A stretch of 64,000 bases of DNA from Flavobacterium sp. SLB02 (GCF_009664855.1 NZ_CP045928.1:1449049-1513048); one strand, 5' to 3'. Counted from the first letter of the stretch, positions 45,239-55,071 are shown. Translations and numbers: made by a program. Notes: a model not told the origin generated them from the sequence alone.

Positions 45239-45517
45239 ATGGAATCAGAAAGCAAAACAGTTACAGGTACAAAGAAAGAAACGATAGATATCATGTCGGG
45301 TAGTACAAGAGGTGTGGATGTGGGAACCAATACACCTTCTTTGGAAATTACAATTACGAATGAAGGACCTTCTGACAGTGTCATAGTTTCCGGAAACCGT
45401 TACGAATTAAGAAACGGTCATCAAAGTACCTTTAAATTAGGTGATTTGACAAGTGGAAGTGTTATAACTCTTCAAAATAATGGGATGGACCGTGCGCGAG
45501 TTCAAATCTCCTGGTAA
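45239..45517 (+). CDS. Hypothetical 92-residue protein
   Basis: I recognise no family. The sequence is Ser/Thr/Gly-rich and hydrophilic, without signal peptide, Cys or membrane helix. It has alternating strands (SLEITITNEG, DSVIVSGNRYELRNG, SVITLQNNG, RARVQISW) that suggest a small beta-sandwich. It is preceded by a 287-bp AT-rich spacer and followed by a strong terminator, so it is a single-gene unit. The clean terminator and ATG context support a real gene. Confidence 0.65.
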   Translation: MESESKTVTGTKKETIDIMSGSTRGVDVGTNTPSLEITITNEGPSDSVIVSGNRYELRNGHQSTFKLGDLTSGSVITLQNNGMDRARVQISW

Positions 45518-45531
45518 ACGTAGTCTTTTAT

Positions 45532-45567
45532 AAAGAAATCCATGCTCTGTTTTGTATGGATTTCTTT
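45532..45567 (+). terminator. Terminator of the 92-residue protein gene
   Basis: A perfect 12-bp stem, AAAGAAATCCAT (45532-45543) with ATGGATTTCTTT (45556-45567), with a 12-nt loop and T-rich downstream sequence. Confidence 0.75.
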
Positions 45568-45849
45568 GAAATTTTATATCTCTTAATGGTTGGGCTTTCA
45601 ATCCATGTTCATTTTTTCATTTCGATCAATAGCATCGGGCTTTTTACATTGTAAATACTTCACAGTTTGCGCAAGCCACCAATTCTTCATTACATTAGAA
45701 ATATTTTCAGGTACTTGTTTTCTTAGATAAGCAGACAGGTTTAAAAAATATTATTTTAATGATGCTGTAACTTCTTATTTTATTTTTTGTAATTTACATA
45801 ATGGGTAACTTCTATCAGGTTATTGTATAATTAAATGTAAATCAACAGT
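45568..45849. other. Spacer with a short coding-like remnant on the - strand
   Basis: From about 45740 down to the stop at 45598-45600 the - strand reads a protein-like stretch (LRKQVPENISNV, then MKNWWLAQTVKYLQCKK) but a stop closes it at its upstream side. An ATG at 45690 would give a 30-residue product. I take it as the possible tail of a decayed gene. Nothing else is evident in the spacer. Confidence 0.3.
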
Positions 45850-46485
45850 ATGATTAAATGTATTATTTTCGATTGTGATGGTGTGCTTGTCGATACAGAA
45901 AAAATTGGTAACGGAATTATGCTTGAAATGGCAGCAGAATATGGTTTTAAGATGAAACTGGAAGATGCTTATCGCGATTTTAACGGTCGTAAATTAAAGG
46001 AATGTTTCCTGTATATTGAGAATGCTATCGGCAAAAAACTTCCCGATACTTTTGAATCAGATTATCGTGAGAAAAGTTTTGAAGCTTTCAAAACACAGGT
46101 AAAACCAATGGAAGGCATAGTTGAATTTCTTAATAAATTAAAAATCCCTTATTGCGTAGCTTCCAGCGGTCCTGTCGATAAAATACGATTGAATCTTGGA
46201 GTGGCTGGTTTGCTCGATAAATTCGAAAATAAAATATTCAGTTCTTACCAGATTAACAGCTGGAAACCAGAACCGGGAATTTTTCTGCACGCCGCAAAAG
46301 AAATGGGATTTGAGGTTAAGGAGTGTATCGTAATAGAAGACAGCAAAGCAGGAGTAATTGCCGGAATTAGCGGTGGGTTTAAAGTTTATGGTTTTGTCAA
46401 TGGTTACAATAATGAAGATTTAAAAAAAGAAGGAGCGGTCCTTTTTAGTAACTATGAAGAGTTAAGTCAGCAACTTTATTTTTAG
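45850..46485 (+). CDS. HAD-superfamily phosphatase/phosphomutase (beta-phosphoglucomutase-like subclass)
   Basis: Motif I is FDCDGVLVD with nucleophile D8 and acid/base D10, motif II is ASSGP, the motif III lysine is in SWKPEPGIF, and motif IV is VIEDSKAGVIAG. A four-helix cap (~15-85) places it in subfamily I, with sugar-phosphate phosphatases and beta-phosphoglucomutase. The 211 residues are typical. Cytosolic. The substrate is probably a sugar phosphate, but the neighbours (orphan gene, lipoprotein) do not specify it. Confidence 0.9.
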   Translation: MIKCIIFDCDGVLVDTEKIGNGIMLEMAAEYGFKMKLEDAYRDFNGRKLKECFLYIENAIGKKLPDTFESDYREKSFEAFKTQVKPMEGIVEFLNKLKIPYCVASSGPVDKIRLNLGVAGLLDKFENKIFSSYQINSWKPEPGIFLHAAKEMGFEVKECIVIEDSKAGVIAGISGGFKVYGFVNGYNNEDLKKEGAVLFSNYEELSQQLYF

Positions 46486-46509
46486 AATTTAAATTTCGTT
46501 TACTATTTA

Positions 46510-47271
46510 TTAATATTGGTACTTTACAGTTGAGAAAGGTTTCCCATTAACAATATCAACCATTTTTGTTGTAGGATAACCTTTTGAATTGTATTCGTAC
46601 AAATTAATTGTTGTGCCTATAAAAACATCTTTAGTAGTTTTAGTTGATTTAATAATGTTGTTAACCGATGGCATGAGATTTAATAATAAATTATAGCCTA
46701 AAATATTTTTGAAGCTATCATTTTTATTATCGTATTCGTACAATGTTGAAATTTCTAATACAGAATTTGAGTAATATTCCTCTTTAACAATATTACCGTC
46801 TTTAATAAAAAGTTTACCAGAAATGAGATCTTTTTCCTGTTCAGCCCCGTTTAAGGCATTAACTTTATATATTTGATATGAAACGGTTCCGTCCTCATTA
46901 TAAATATACTTTGTAAGGTTTTTATATTGAGGTCCAAAATCGTACTCGATTCTCAAACAAGAATAAATTTTACCATTTGAATATTTATATTCCATAGTCG
47001 AAAAGAGTTTTCCGTTTGCGTCCAAATCTTCAATTTTTGTAATTAGATTATCACTATAAGTATAATTGGTTTTTTCTCCATCTTGAAAAGTGATTGATTT
47101 AATTTTATTTTTATCATATGAAAATTTTTGAGTAATCGTTTTACCATTATAATTAACTGCAATTTCTTTAACAAAAACAGATTCTTCTAAATTTGATGAT
47201 TCATTTTTATCGTTAGAACAGGAAGAAAGCAATAGTAAAGTAACGCTTAGTAAACAAAGGATTTTTTTCAT
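46510..47271 (-). CDS. Hypothetical lipoprotein with YD-like repeats
   Basis: The lipobox LLLSSC (Cys ~18) is followed by a Ser/Asn linker. From ~35 the sequence shows repeated strands of the type KFSYDKNKIKSI, NYTYSDNLITKIE, YKYSNGKIYSC and YIYNEDGTVSYQI, resembling the YD/Rhs-like antiparallel repeats of Bacteroidota lipoproteins. The 253 residues would form a short beta-solenoid or sheet on the membrane surface. No enzymatic motif. It converges on the HAD gene with a 24-bp gap. Confidence 0.7.
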   Translation of the reverse strand: MKKILCLLSVTLLLLSSCSNDKNESSNLEESVFVKEIAVNYNGKTITQKFSYDKNKIKSITFQDGEKTNYTYSDNLITKIEDLDANGKLFSTMEYKYSNGKIYSCLRIEYDFGPQYKNLTKYIYNEDGTVSYQIYKVNALNGAEQEKDLISGKLFIKDGNIVKEEYYSNSVLEISTLYEYDNKNDSFKNILGYNLLLNLMPSVNNIIKSTKTTKDVFIGTTINLYEYNSKGYPTTKMVDIVNGKPFSTVKYQY

Positions 47272-47702
47272 ATTTGATTTTTATCGGATGCAAATTAACA
47301 AATTTTAAAATTACTATTTCAAGATCGTAAAGCATAAATTATTACTTTTTAGAGAAAAAAGTTCAGGTTTCAAGTTTCAGGTTTGCGCTACTTTTAAGGA
47401 GCTTTGTCAAAGTTTTAAACTCTGACAAAGCTTTCATATTTTAAGCTTTTTCTAATTCCCACATTCTCTAATTTATTCATTATCAAATCCTCTAATTAAA
47501 ATGTAATTTGTTGCATTAAAATAAAATTTTATATATTTGATTATAAAGATTTATTTTTTTTAATGCTTTTAATTGTCAAATTATAATTTTAAGAGTAGTA
47601 ATAAGGATATCTTTCTTGCTTAGAAATACCTTTTCCCAAAGGGGTATTTTTGAGACTGTAGCTCTTAAAAAGCTACGCACTAACCTACAGACAGAAACAA
47701 AA
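47272..47702. promoter_or_regulatory. Promoter and structured leader of the three-Y regulator, with two intergenic repeats
   Basis: TTTG (47507-47510), 21 bp, TATATTTG (47532-47539) form a near-ideal promoter, giving a long ~155-nt leader. The leader contains hairpins AAATACCTTT-TCCC-AAA(GG)GGTATTT (47624-47649) and GTAGCT-N7-AGCTAC (47658-47663/47671-47676). Further upstream are a GTTTCAAGTTTCAGG repeat (~47367) and the inverted pair AGCTTTGTCA (47400-47409)/TGACAAAGCT (47423-47432). Confidence 0.55.
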
Positions 47703-50630
47703 ATGACAAAATTTTCACTTAGAATTTTAGTTCTATCCATATCCCTTTTGTATCCAATTGCTAATGCCCAAATTAAGAAAATTGGAGTTCCCTTTATTAC
47801 CAACTATAACCCTAAAACCTATAAAGCAGCATCTGAAAACTGGGATGTTTTGCAGGATTCTAAAGGCATGATGTTTTTTGCGAATCATTTTGGTATTATG
47901 CAATTTGATGGCGTGAGATGGAGTATTGTTGCACAGCCGGAAAATAAAAGCATGGTTCGTTCTCTTGCGATCGATAAAAATGATAAAATGTATGTTGGCG
48001 CTCAGGGCGAATTCGGTTATACGGTTCAATTACCAAATGGGCAATATAAATATACTTCTCTGATCAAATTATTGCCGGATTCTGCCAGAAATTTTGGTGA
48101 TGTTTTGCATACGGTTATTCTAGATAAAGAAGTAGTTTTTTTCTCGAATGAAGAACTGTTTATTTATAAGGATAAGAGAATCAAAGTAATAGGATCTGAG
48201 GCCAAATTTGATGAATTTTTTGAAGTTGGTAAAGAAATCTACGTCTCAGATAATGTAAAAGGTTTGCTGAAATTAGAAAATAATGCTTTAGGCGAAATTC
48301 CAAGCAGTAAAGAATTTATCGGAATGAAGATCAGGAAAATTTTTAAAACCAATGAAGGTTTGATAATCCTGACACAAAAGAAAGGTTTATTGGTTTACAA
48401 AAACAATCAGTTAAAACCTTTTGTAACCGAAGCAGATAATGTATTGAAACAGAATCAGATCTCAACAGGAATTTTGCTCCCTGATGGATATTTCGGAATT
48501 GGAACGCGTCAAAACGGATTGATAGTTATTGATAGTAAAGGAAATTTAATTCAGCATATTAATAAGCAGACAGGTTTGCAAAACGATTATGTGACCAATC
48601 TTAAAATGGATAGGGAAGGTAATTTGTGGGTTAGCTTGAAAGATGGAATTTCGATGATTCAGATTTCGTCGCCTTTATCAAAAATACTGGACGCGTCTAA
48701 TTCAGAAACCAAAATATATTGCAGTGAGATTTATCAGAACAAATTGTATATCGCTACCGATAATGGTGTTTTTTGGTTGGATTGGAATGCTTACAAAGAT
48801 GGTCAACACGAGAATGTTCATTTTCAGCATATTTCAGGAATGTCTGAAAATGTATGGAATATTGGCGTTTTTGGAAATTCACTTTTGGCTTTTGAGAAAA
48901 ATGGAGTTTTTGAAATCAAAGGTAATTCGGCGCAATTATTAGCCAGGACAGATGGCGCATGGCAAGGTGTTCTAATTCCAAACCATCCAGATTTATTGCT
49001 TGTGGGTGGTTATAACGGTTTATATTTATTAAAGCAGATTAATAATTCCTGGGTGTATCAGCATAAAATAAAAGGTTTTGAACAAAGCAGCAGAGTAATT
49101 GTAACGGATAAGGATGAGAATATCTGGATTGCGCATGGTTATAAAGGAATCTTCAAAATGAGATTTAATAAAACATTCGATGCTGTTTCGAATATTGAAT
49201 TTTATAATGATAAAAATGGTTTTCCGTCGAGTCTGTTTTTAAATAATTTCAAAATTAAGAATCAGATTCTTTTTGGAACCACAAAAGGCGTCTATAAACA
49301 AGATGCTCATTCAAAGAAAATGATTCCTGATGCTATTTTCAAAAAATATCTCGGAATGGAAAGTCATATTCGGCTGCTTAAAGAAGATCCTCAAAACAAT
49401 ATCTGGTATATTTCGGGAGAGAATACCGGAAAGATGAATCAGAAAACAGGCGCAGGTTTCACTATCGAAGAATTGCCTTTTCGCAAACTGAGATATTTAT
49501 ACATTCCGGGTTTCGAGAATATTCAGACCACTACAAAGGGAGATGTCTTTTTTGGGACGCAAGAAGGTTTGATTCATTACAATACAACCAAAAGCAAGAA
49601 ATATGAGGCGAAGTACAAAGCAATAATTTCTGAGGTTAAATGTATCTTTCCAAAAGACAGTTTGTTGTTTTCCAGCAGATACGATGTACTTCCAACTAAT
49701 ATGGAATGGGCAAATACATTTTCGCCTGTTTTATCGTATTCGAATAACGCTTTACACTTTTCATTTGCTTCACTTTGTTATGATCAGGCCGATGCAACTA
49801 AATACGAATATTGGCTGGAAGGGTTTGAACCCAAATGGTCAGAATATACTCTTCAGACTGAAAAGGAATATACCAATTTACCCGAAAACGAATATATTTT
49901 TCACGTAAGGGCAAAAAACATTTATGATGTAGTTAGCCAAGAAGCTATTTTTAAATTTGAAGTTTTGCCGCCCTGGTACAGAACAACCTGGGCTTATATT
50001 TTGTATTTGATATTATTTGGGGTTTTGATTTATACCATTATCAAATACCAAAAAAATCTGGCTGAACGCGAACGCGAACAACTAATCCTGAATCAGGAAA
50101 AGGAATTACTTAGAAATCGCGCCGAATTAAATGAACAAAAACTGGCGTTAGAACAGGAAAACATGGCCATTATGAAAGAAAATCTTCAAACCACGATTAA
50201 TCTCAAAAATGCTAAAGTAGCTTCGAATACCGTCAATCTTATTCATTTAAATGAAATTTTACTTTCGATAAAAGATCTTATTGGCCAGATTGATAAAAAC
50301 AATGATTTTAATACCAATTTTGGTTTATTAAAGAAGATTAACCGAATCATTGATCACGAATTACAGGGAGATCAGCATTGGAACGAGTTTGAAGAGATTT
50401 TTAATCAGCTTCATGATAATTTCATGCAACGATTGAAAACGAGTTTCCCGGAATTGACTCCGCGTGATATGCGATTGTGTGCCTATTTGCGAATGAATTT
50501 CAATACCAAAGAAATCGCACCGCTTTTAGGGATTTCTGTAAGAGGAGTTGAAGATACCAGATATCGTATTCGTAAAAAATTGCAGCTTTCATCAGAAGCA
50601 AATATTACGGAGTTTATTTTGAATTTTTGA
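47703..50630 (+). CDS. Membrane-anchored three-Y sensor with C-terminal LuxR-type helix-turn-helix
   Basis: I start at ATG 47703, giving signal peptide MTKFSLRILVLSISLLYPIANAQ; the frame is open further upstream without leader character. A propeller sensor of regulator repeats (~25-680, e.g. FANHFGIMQFDGVRW, NLWVSLKDGISM), a Y_Y_Y domain (~690-755), one membrane helix (~763-783), a coiled coil (~785-850) and a LuxR-type helix-turn-helix (~915-972, LTPRDMRLCAYLRMNFNTKEIA) follow. No kinase or receiver domain is present, so this is a one-component transmembrane regulator. It directly precedes four + strand glycanase/protease genes, and the glycan fragment sensed may be a beta-glucan or chitin product. 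Confidence 0.9.
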   Translation: MTKFSLRILVLSISLLYPIANAQIKKIGVPFITNYNPKTYKAASENWDVLQDSKGMMFFANHFGIMQFDGVRWSIVAQPENKSMVRSLAIDKNDKMYVGAQGEFGYTVQLPNGQYKYTSLIKLLPDSARNFGDVLHTVILDKEVVFFSNEELFIYKDKRIKVIGSEAKFDEFFEVGKEIYVSDNVKGLLKLENNALGEIPSSKEFIGMKIRKIFKTNEGLIILTQKKGLLVYKNNQLKPFVTEADNVLKQNQISTGILLPDGYFGIGTRQNGLIVIDSKGNLIQHINKQTGLQNDYVTNLKMDREGNLWVSLKDGISMIQISSPLSKILDASNSETKIYCSEIYQNKLYIATDNGVFWLDWNAYKDGQHENVHFQHISGMSENVWNIGVFGNSLLAFEKNGVFEIKGNSAQLLARTDGAWQGVLIPNHPDLLLVGGYNGLYLLKQINNSWVYQHKIKGFEQSSRVIVTDKDENIWIAHGYKGIFKMRFNKTFDAVSNIEFYNDKNGFPSSLFLNNFKIKNQILFGTTKGVYKQDAHSKKMIPDAIFKKYLGMESHIRLLKEDPQNNIWYISGENTGKMNQKTGAGFTIEELPFRKLRYLYIPGFENIQTTTKGDVFFGTQEGLIHYNTTKSKKYEAKYKAIISEVKCIFPKDSLLFSSRYDVLPTNMEWANTFSPVLSYSNNALHFSFASLCYDQADATKYEYWLEGFEPKWSEYTLQTEKEYTNLPENEYIFHVRAKNIYDVVSQEAIFKFEVLPPWYRTTWAYILYLILFGVLIYTIIKYQKNLAEREREQLILNQEKELLRNRAELNEQKLALEQENMAIMKENLQTTINLKNAKVASNTVNLIHLNEILLSIKDLIGQIDKNNDFNTNFGLLKKINRIIDHELQGDQHWNEFEEIFNQLHDNFMQRLKTSFPELTPRDMRLCAYLRMNFNTKEIAPLLGISVRGVEDTRYRIRKKLQLSSEANITEFILNF

Positions 50631-51058
50631 TCTTTTATTATTCATACCAATTAAGGTTTGAAAAATCTGAAATTTGTGCCGTTAGGAACTACATGTTGGT
50701 AGTTATTAGATTTTAAATTCGTTTGCGTGCTGCAGGTACGCAACAAAATGATGAATATTACCCACCTAGGGCACGTTAAACTTATTTTCAATTGTGTTTC
50801 TCTACCAATATTTAGTGTCTAAAGGCACATTTCATATCTCGTTTTATTATTAAGTAAAATCTCAAGTAGTTTTACGCTTTTTGCGGGCTAATTATTACAT
50901 TTTTTTGCAAACACCGTAGTCAAACCGTATTCAAAAATGTAAGTCTTGCCTGATTTATTTGTTAATATTGTCCCTTTATTATTACAATATAATCTGTTTT
51001 TTACAAAGCAGGTATTTATTGCGCTAATAATCTTTACTAACAAATAACCTAAAGACAA
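50631..51058. repeat. Spacer with a 153-bp MITE-like element of four related hairpins
   Basis: The element spans 50676-50828. Its 27-bp ends (50676-50702 and 50802-50828) are inverted with 22 matches, and ATTT (50672-50675 and 50829-50832) flanks both sides like a 4-bp target duplication. Four hairpins share the core GTGCC-N3-4-GGNAC: 50676-50689, 50723-50743 (TTGCGTGCTGCAGGTACGCAA), 50761-50774 (opposite strand) and 50815-50828. No gene is present. A T-rich stretch with degenerate promoter-like bases lies between it and the GH16 start. Confidence 0.6.
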
Positions 51059-54000
51059 ATGAAGCAAAAAGACTCTTTTTTCGGCCGACCACCGAAAAGC
51101 AATTACAATGTATTAAAAAGGTGTTTAATGTTACTGGTTCTGGCATTATTTCCACTTTTAAAAGTTCACTCACAATGCAACACTTTAATTTGGTCAGATG
51201 AATTTAACGGGACAACGGTAGATGCGACCAAATGGCAAAGTATTTCCGGAAACGGCTGTCCATCGCTTTGCGGTTTCGGAAATGCCGAAGCCCAACGTTA
51301 CGATCCTGGTCAGGCAACCATTGTCAAGGAAGGAACAAACAGTTATTTGAACATTCAGGCAAAATACGAACCCAATGCGGCATTTCCCTCGCAGCCGTAT
51401 TCTTCGGCCAAACTCACAACAGAAGGTAAATATGCCATCAAATACGGAAGAATCGAAGCCCGTATGAAATTATCTAACGCAATGGGCGCGTGGCCGGCTT
51501 TCTGGATGTTACCGGCAGGAACTTCAAACTGGCCTTTTACTGGTGAAATTGATATTATGGAAGCCAAACACAGAAACCCAAAATCTGTAGACGGAACGCT
51601 TCATTATGACGCAGGCGGTTATCATTATACCGGAAGAAGTTATTCTTCAACAACTGATTTATCTAACGAATTTCACGTTTATGCCGTAGAATGGGGACCA
51701 AACATTATCAAATGGTTTATAGACGATACTTTATTTCATACCGCAACACCTAATACGACTGTAAATGGCGGATGGCCTTTTAATGATCAACAGTTTTATA
51801 TTATTTTAAATCTGGCTGTTGGTAGCGGCGGAACGCCTTATACAAGTGTAAACGGAGTAGGTGTAGAGCCAATTCCGGCTGACTTTCCGGCAAAACTCCA
51901 GGTAGATTATGTTCGTGTTTACAGCGGTAGTTTTACCTATGGCGTTTTAGGCGATGCAAAAGTGTATCATAACGAAACAGGTAAAACCTATTCTATCAAT
52001 GCTATTGCGGGAGCGACTTATAACTGGACCGTTCCGGCAGGAGCATCCATTACTTCAGGGCAAGGAACAAATACAATCACTGTGAATTGGGGAACTACTG
52101 GCGGAGACGTTTCTGTAGCCACTAGCGTTTCAGGATGTGCTGGAAATACTTATAAATTGGCCGTGGTTACCGAAGTGCCTTTACCGGTAGAGAGAATCTA
52201 CGAAGATTTTCAATCGAATCGAAATGTTGTTTATGGACTTAAAACAGGAGTTCTTACAGAAGCTGTTGCAAATCCATCGGCTACAGGAATCAACACATCG
52301 GCTTTGGTGGGGAAATATGTTCGTAACGCTTCTGAATTATACGATGTTTTAAATATCAAAAATGTAACGATCAGCAATGCGAATGATTATGTGTATGGCA
52401 GAAAAAAACTTTCTTTTGATATCTATACCTCGGCGCCTGTTGGTACAAAAATTTCGATGCAACTCGAAAATAGTCTGGTAACCACAGCCACGAATTTCCC
52501 ATCAGGAAGACACAGCGGTTACAAAGCCACAACTACGGTTCAGAACAAATGGGAAACCATTGAATTTGAATTCGAAAAAGTAATCGATGCCAATACAAGT
52601 GCTTTAACAATTAATAATGTAGTATTTCTTTTTGAATCCAATTCGAATACCGCAACGACGTATTATATTGATAATTTGCTTACAAGAGCTGCTCTGGAAA
52701 AACCAATTATTGCTACAGATGTTTTACAAAACTATGATGGTATCAGTAAAATAATTAAAGGAACGACAACCGGAGTATATTCTGTTGTGGCAAATCCGGG
52801 AGTAAATGCGGTTAACTCTTCTGCAAATGTGGCGAAATATGTTCGAAATATTACAGAACAATACGATGTGCTTTTCTTTAATACGCAAGGCAATATCGAA
52901 GATGCAGGTTTACTAAAAAATCAGACCAATAAAATCATGATCGATGTGTATACTACCGCGCCAATTGGTACAGTGGTCAGTCTGAATTTAGAGAATAGCG
53001 CAACGTCGCTTCCTGCTAATTTCCCCACGGGAAGAAATAGTAATTATGTAGCGATTACAACCAAACAAAATCAATGGGAAACCCTGACTTTCTACTACAA
53101 TTCAAGTCCGGATCCCGGAACATCCAATCTGGCGGTAAACCAAATGGTGATACTAGCCAATTCAGGTTCTTTTACAAACGACACGTATTATTTTGATAAT
53201 ATCAGAATTGGTTCAACCAAATTACCGGACACTTTTACGCCCGGAGTAGTTTATGAAGATTACCAAACAGTGCACAATATCACGTTTAGAGATGCCATTG
53301 GAACCTATACAGCAAACACGCCAAATCCAAGCGTAAGTGGAATCAATACCTCTACAAACGTTGGAAAATATGTTAGAAAATCCACAGAGTTGTACGATAA
53401 CTTTTCTTTCAATACCACTTTAAATAATATTGGAGATTTTAAAAGCGGAACCAAGAAATTTGCTATGGATGTGTATACTTCTGCGCCGGTTGGATCAGTA
53501 ATTTCATGGCAGGCAGAAAGCAGCGCATCGGTTCCTTCCAATTATCCTGTTGGCAGACATAGTATTTATCAGGGTGTTGTAAAACAAACCAATACCTGGC
53601 ATACCATTACCTTTACTTATGCGAGCGCTCCGGATGCATCGACATTGGATACTGAAGTAAATCGTTTTGTGTTCTTATTTGAACCGGGAACGAACTCAGG
53701 AAATACCTATTATTTTGATAATATCAGAGCAGTAAATTTAGTGGGAACAGAAAATCCTCCGGCAACTTTACCAGCGCCTTGGATAAGTTCAGATTTAGGA
53801 GATGTAACTCCAGCCGGAGAAGCCACTCATGCCAGCGGAACTTTCACCATAAAAGGATCGGGAACTGATATTTGGGAATCGAGCGATCAATTTCAGTTTG
53901 TAAACCAATCCATTACAGGCGATGCTGAAATTATTGCCAAAGTAAATTCATTAACCAATACCAACACTTACGCAAAAGCAGGAGTAATGTTCCGTGAAAC

Positions 54001-55021
54001 TTTGACGCCAAGTTCTAAACACGCTATGACCGATATTACGGCCGCAGCAGGAGTAGAATTTCTATCCAGGGATACTGTTTCGGGAATCACAACAGCTCAG
54101 ACAGCTACAGGAACGGCTCCAAAATGGCTTCGTGTAACAAGAGCAGGAAATGTATTTACATCTTATACCTCAGATAATGGTTCAACCTGGACACAATTGG
54201 GTACGCCAAGAACAATTGCTATGGCCAATACCATTTATGTGGGAATGGCGGTAACTTCTCACGCGAACGCAACTTTGGCAACAGGAGTTTTTAGTGATGT
54301 TATTGTTCGCAATAGTACGCCTCCTACTAACAATGTCAATTTGGCTTTAGCCAAAACTACTTTAGCTTCTTCAGAAGAAAACGCAACTTATTCTTCGGCG
54401 AAAGCCACAGATGGAGACACAGGAACAAGATGGGCAAGTAGTTTTGTCAATGCAAGTGAATGGATTTATGTTGATTTAGGAAGTAATTACAACATCAATC
54501 GTGTAGTATTAAAATGGGAAGCCGCTTTTGCAACTCAGTATAAAGTACAAATTTCGACCGATAATGTTTTCACCGAAAATGAAACTATAAATACACAAAC
54601 GGCAAGCGATGGTGCAACTGATGATTTGACGGTGAGTGGAACCGGAAGATACATTAGAGTTTTATGCACGGCGAAAGCTTTGGCTCCATACGGATATTCT
54701 TTATTCGAAATCGAAGCTTATGGATCTGCTTCTACTGCCAGAAAAGCTGCGGTTGTAACTCAAGAAACTCATGCAAGAAGTACTGCATTTGCGGTATATC
54801 CTAATCCGGCAAGCAATTATATTGAGCTGGCAATACCTGGAGAATTAAACAACAAAGTGGTAACGATTTATGATGATTCAGGAACCTTGCTAATAGAGAA
54901 AAAATTGAATGCTGATGCTCAGGAAGACCTGATCGATGTGAGTAAACTTAGAAAGGGAATTTACATTGTGAACTTTAAATCCGATCAAAAAAGCTGGTCA
55001 AAAAAACTGATCAAGCAATAA
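51059..55021 (+). CDS. Multidomain GH16 endo-beta-glucanase with T9SS sorting domain
   Basis: After a signal peptide (to ~39, KVHSQ) the GH16 catalytic domain (~42-290) shows the E-x-D-x-x-E core at E163, D165 and E168 (GEIDIMEAK), typical of laminarinase/lichenase-type enzymes. Then come a PKD-like domain (~300-370), three ~175-residue repeats (starting ~378, 554, 730) each ending in YY(F/I)DN, a DUF1349-like domain (~905-1085), an F5/8-type discoidin module (~1092-1232) and a T9SS type A sorting domain (~1244-1320, YPNPASNYIELAI). It would be exported and attached or released outside the cell. First enzyme after the three-Y regulator. Beta-1,3-glucan is the likeliest substrate. Confidence 0.92.
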   Translation: MKQKDSFFGRPPKSNYNVLKRCLMLLVLALFPLLKVHSQCNTLIWSDEFNGTTVDATKWQSISGNGCPSLCGFGNAEAQRYDPGQATIVKEGTNSYLNIQAKYEPNAAFPSQPYSSAKLTTEGKYAIKYGRIEARMKLSNAMGAWPAFWMLPAGTSNWPFTGEIDIMEAKHRNPKSVDGTLHYDAGGYHYTGRSYSSTTDLSNEFHVYAVEWGPNIIKWFIDDTLFHTATPNTTVNGGWPFNDQQFYIILNLAVGSGGTPYTSVNGVGVEPIPADFPAKLQVDYVRVYSGSFTYGVLGDAKVYHNETGKTYSINAIAGATYNWTVPAGASITSGQGTNTITVNWGTTGGDVSVATSVSGCAGNTYKLAVVTEVPLPVERIYEDFQSNRNVVYGLKTGVLTEAVANPSATGINTSALVGKYVRNASELYDVLNIKNVTISNANDYVYGRKKLSFDIYTSAPVGTKISMQLENSLVTTATNFPSGRHSGYKATTTVQNKWETIEFEFEKVIDANTSALTINNVVFLFESNSNTATTYYIDNLLTRAALEKPIIATDVLQNYDGISKIIKGTTTGVYSVVANPGVNAVNSSANVAKYVRNITEQYDVLFFNTQGNIEDAGLLKNQTNKIMIDVYTTAPIGTVVSLNLENSATSLPANFPTGRNSNYVAITTKQNQWETLTFYYNSSPDPGTSNLAVNQMVILANSGSFTNDTYYFDNIRIGSTKLPDTFTPGVVYEDYQTVHNITFRDAIGTYTANTPNPSVSGINTSTNVGKYVRKSTELYDNFSFNTTLNNIGDFKSGTKKFAMDVYTSAPVGSVISWQAESSASVPSNYPVGRHSIYQGVVKQTNTWHTITFTYASAPDASTLDTEVNRFVFLFEPGTNSGNTYYFDNIRAVNLVGTENPPATLPAPWISSDLGDVTPAGEATHASGTFTIKGSGTDIWESSDQFQFVNQSITGDAEIIAKVNSLTNTNTYAKAGVMFRETLTPSSKHAMTDITAAAGVEFLSRDTVSGITTAQTATGTAPKWLRVTRAGNVFTSYTSDNGSTWTQLGTPRTIAMANTIYVGMAVTSHANATLATGVFSDVIVRNSTPPTNNVNLALAKTTLASSEENATYSSAKATDGDTGTRWASSFVNASEWIYVDLGSNYNINRVVLKWEAAFATQYKVQISTDNVFTENETINTQTASDGATDDLTVSGTGRYIRVLCTAKALAPYGYSLFEIEAYGSASTARKAAVVTQETHARSTAFAVYPNPASNYIELAIPGELNNKVVTIYDDSGTLLIEKKLNADAQEDLIDVSKLRKGIYIVNFKSDQKSWSKKLIKQ

Positions 55022-55032
55022 TCTAAAACCCG

Positions 55033-55071
55033 GTTGGGTGTAATGATCCTTAATAGTTACACCCAACTTTT
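55033..55071 (+). terminator. Terminator between GH16 and GH64
   Basis: A perfect 11-bp stem, GTTGGGTGTAA with TTACACCCAAC, followed by four T residues. It indicates that GH16 and GH64 form separate transcription units, at least in part. Confidence 0.8.

Noticed and set aside
50676..50828. tRNA or known regulatory RNA in the hairpin cluster
   Set aside because: No cloverleaf, anticodon arm or CCA-like end; the inverted termini and flanking duplication fit a repeat element better.
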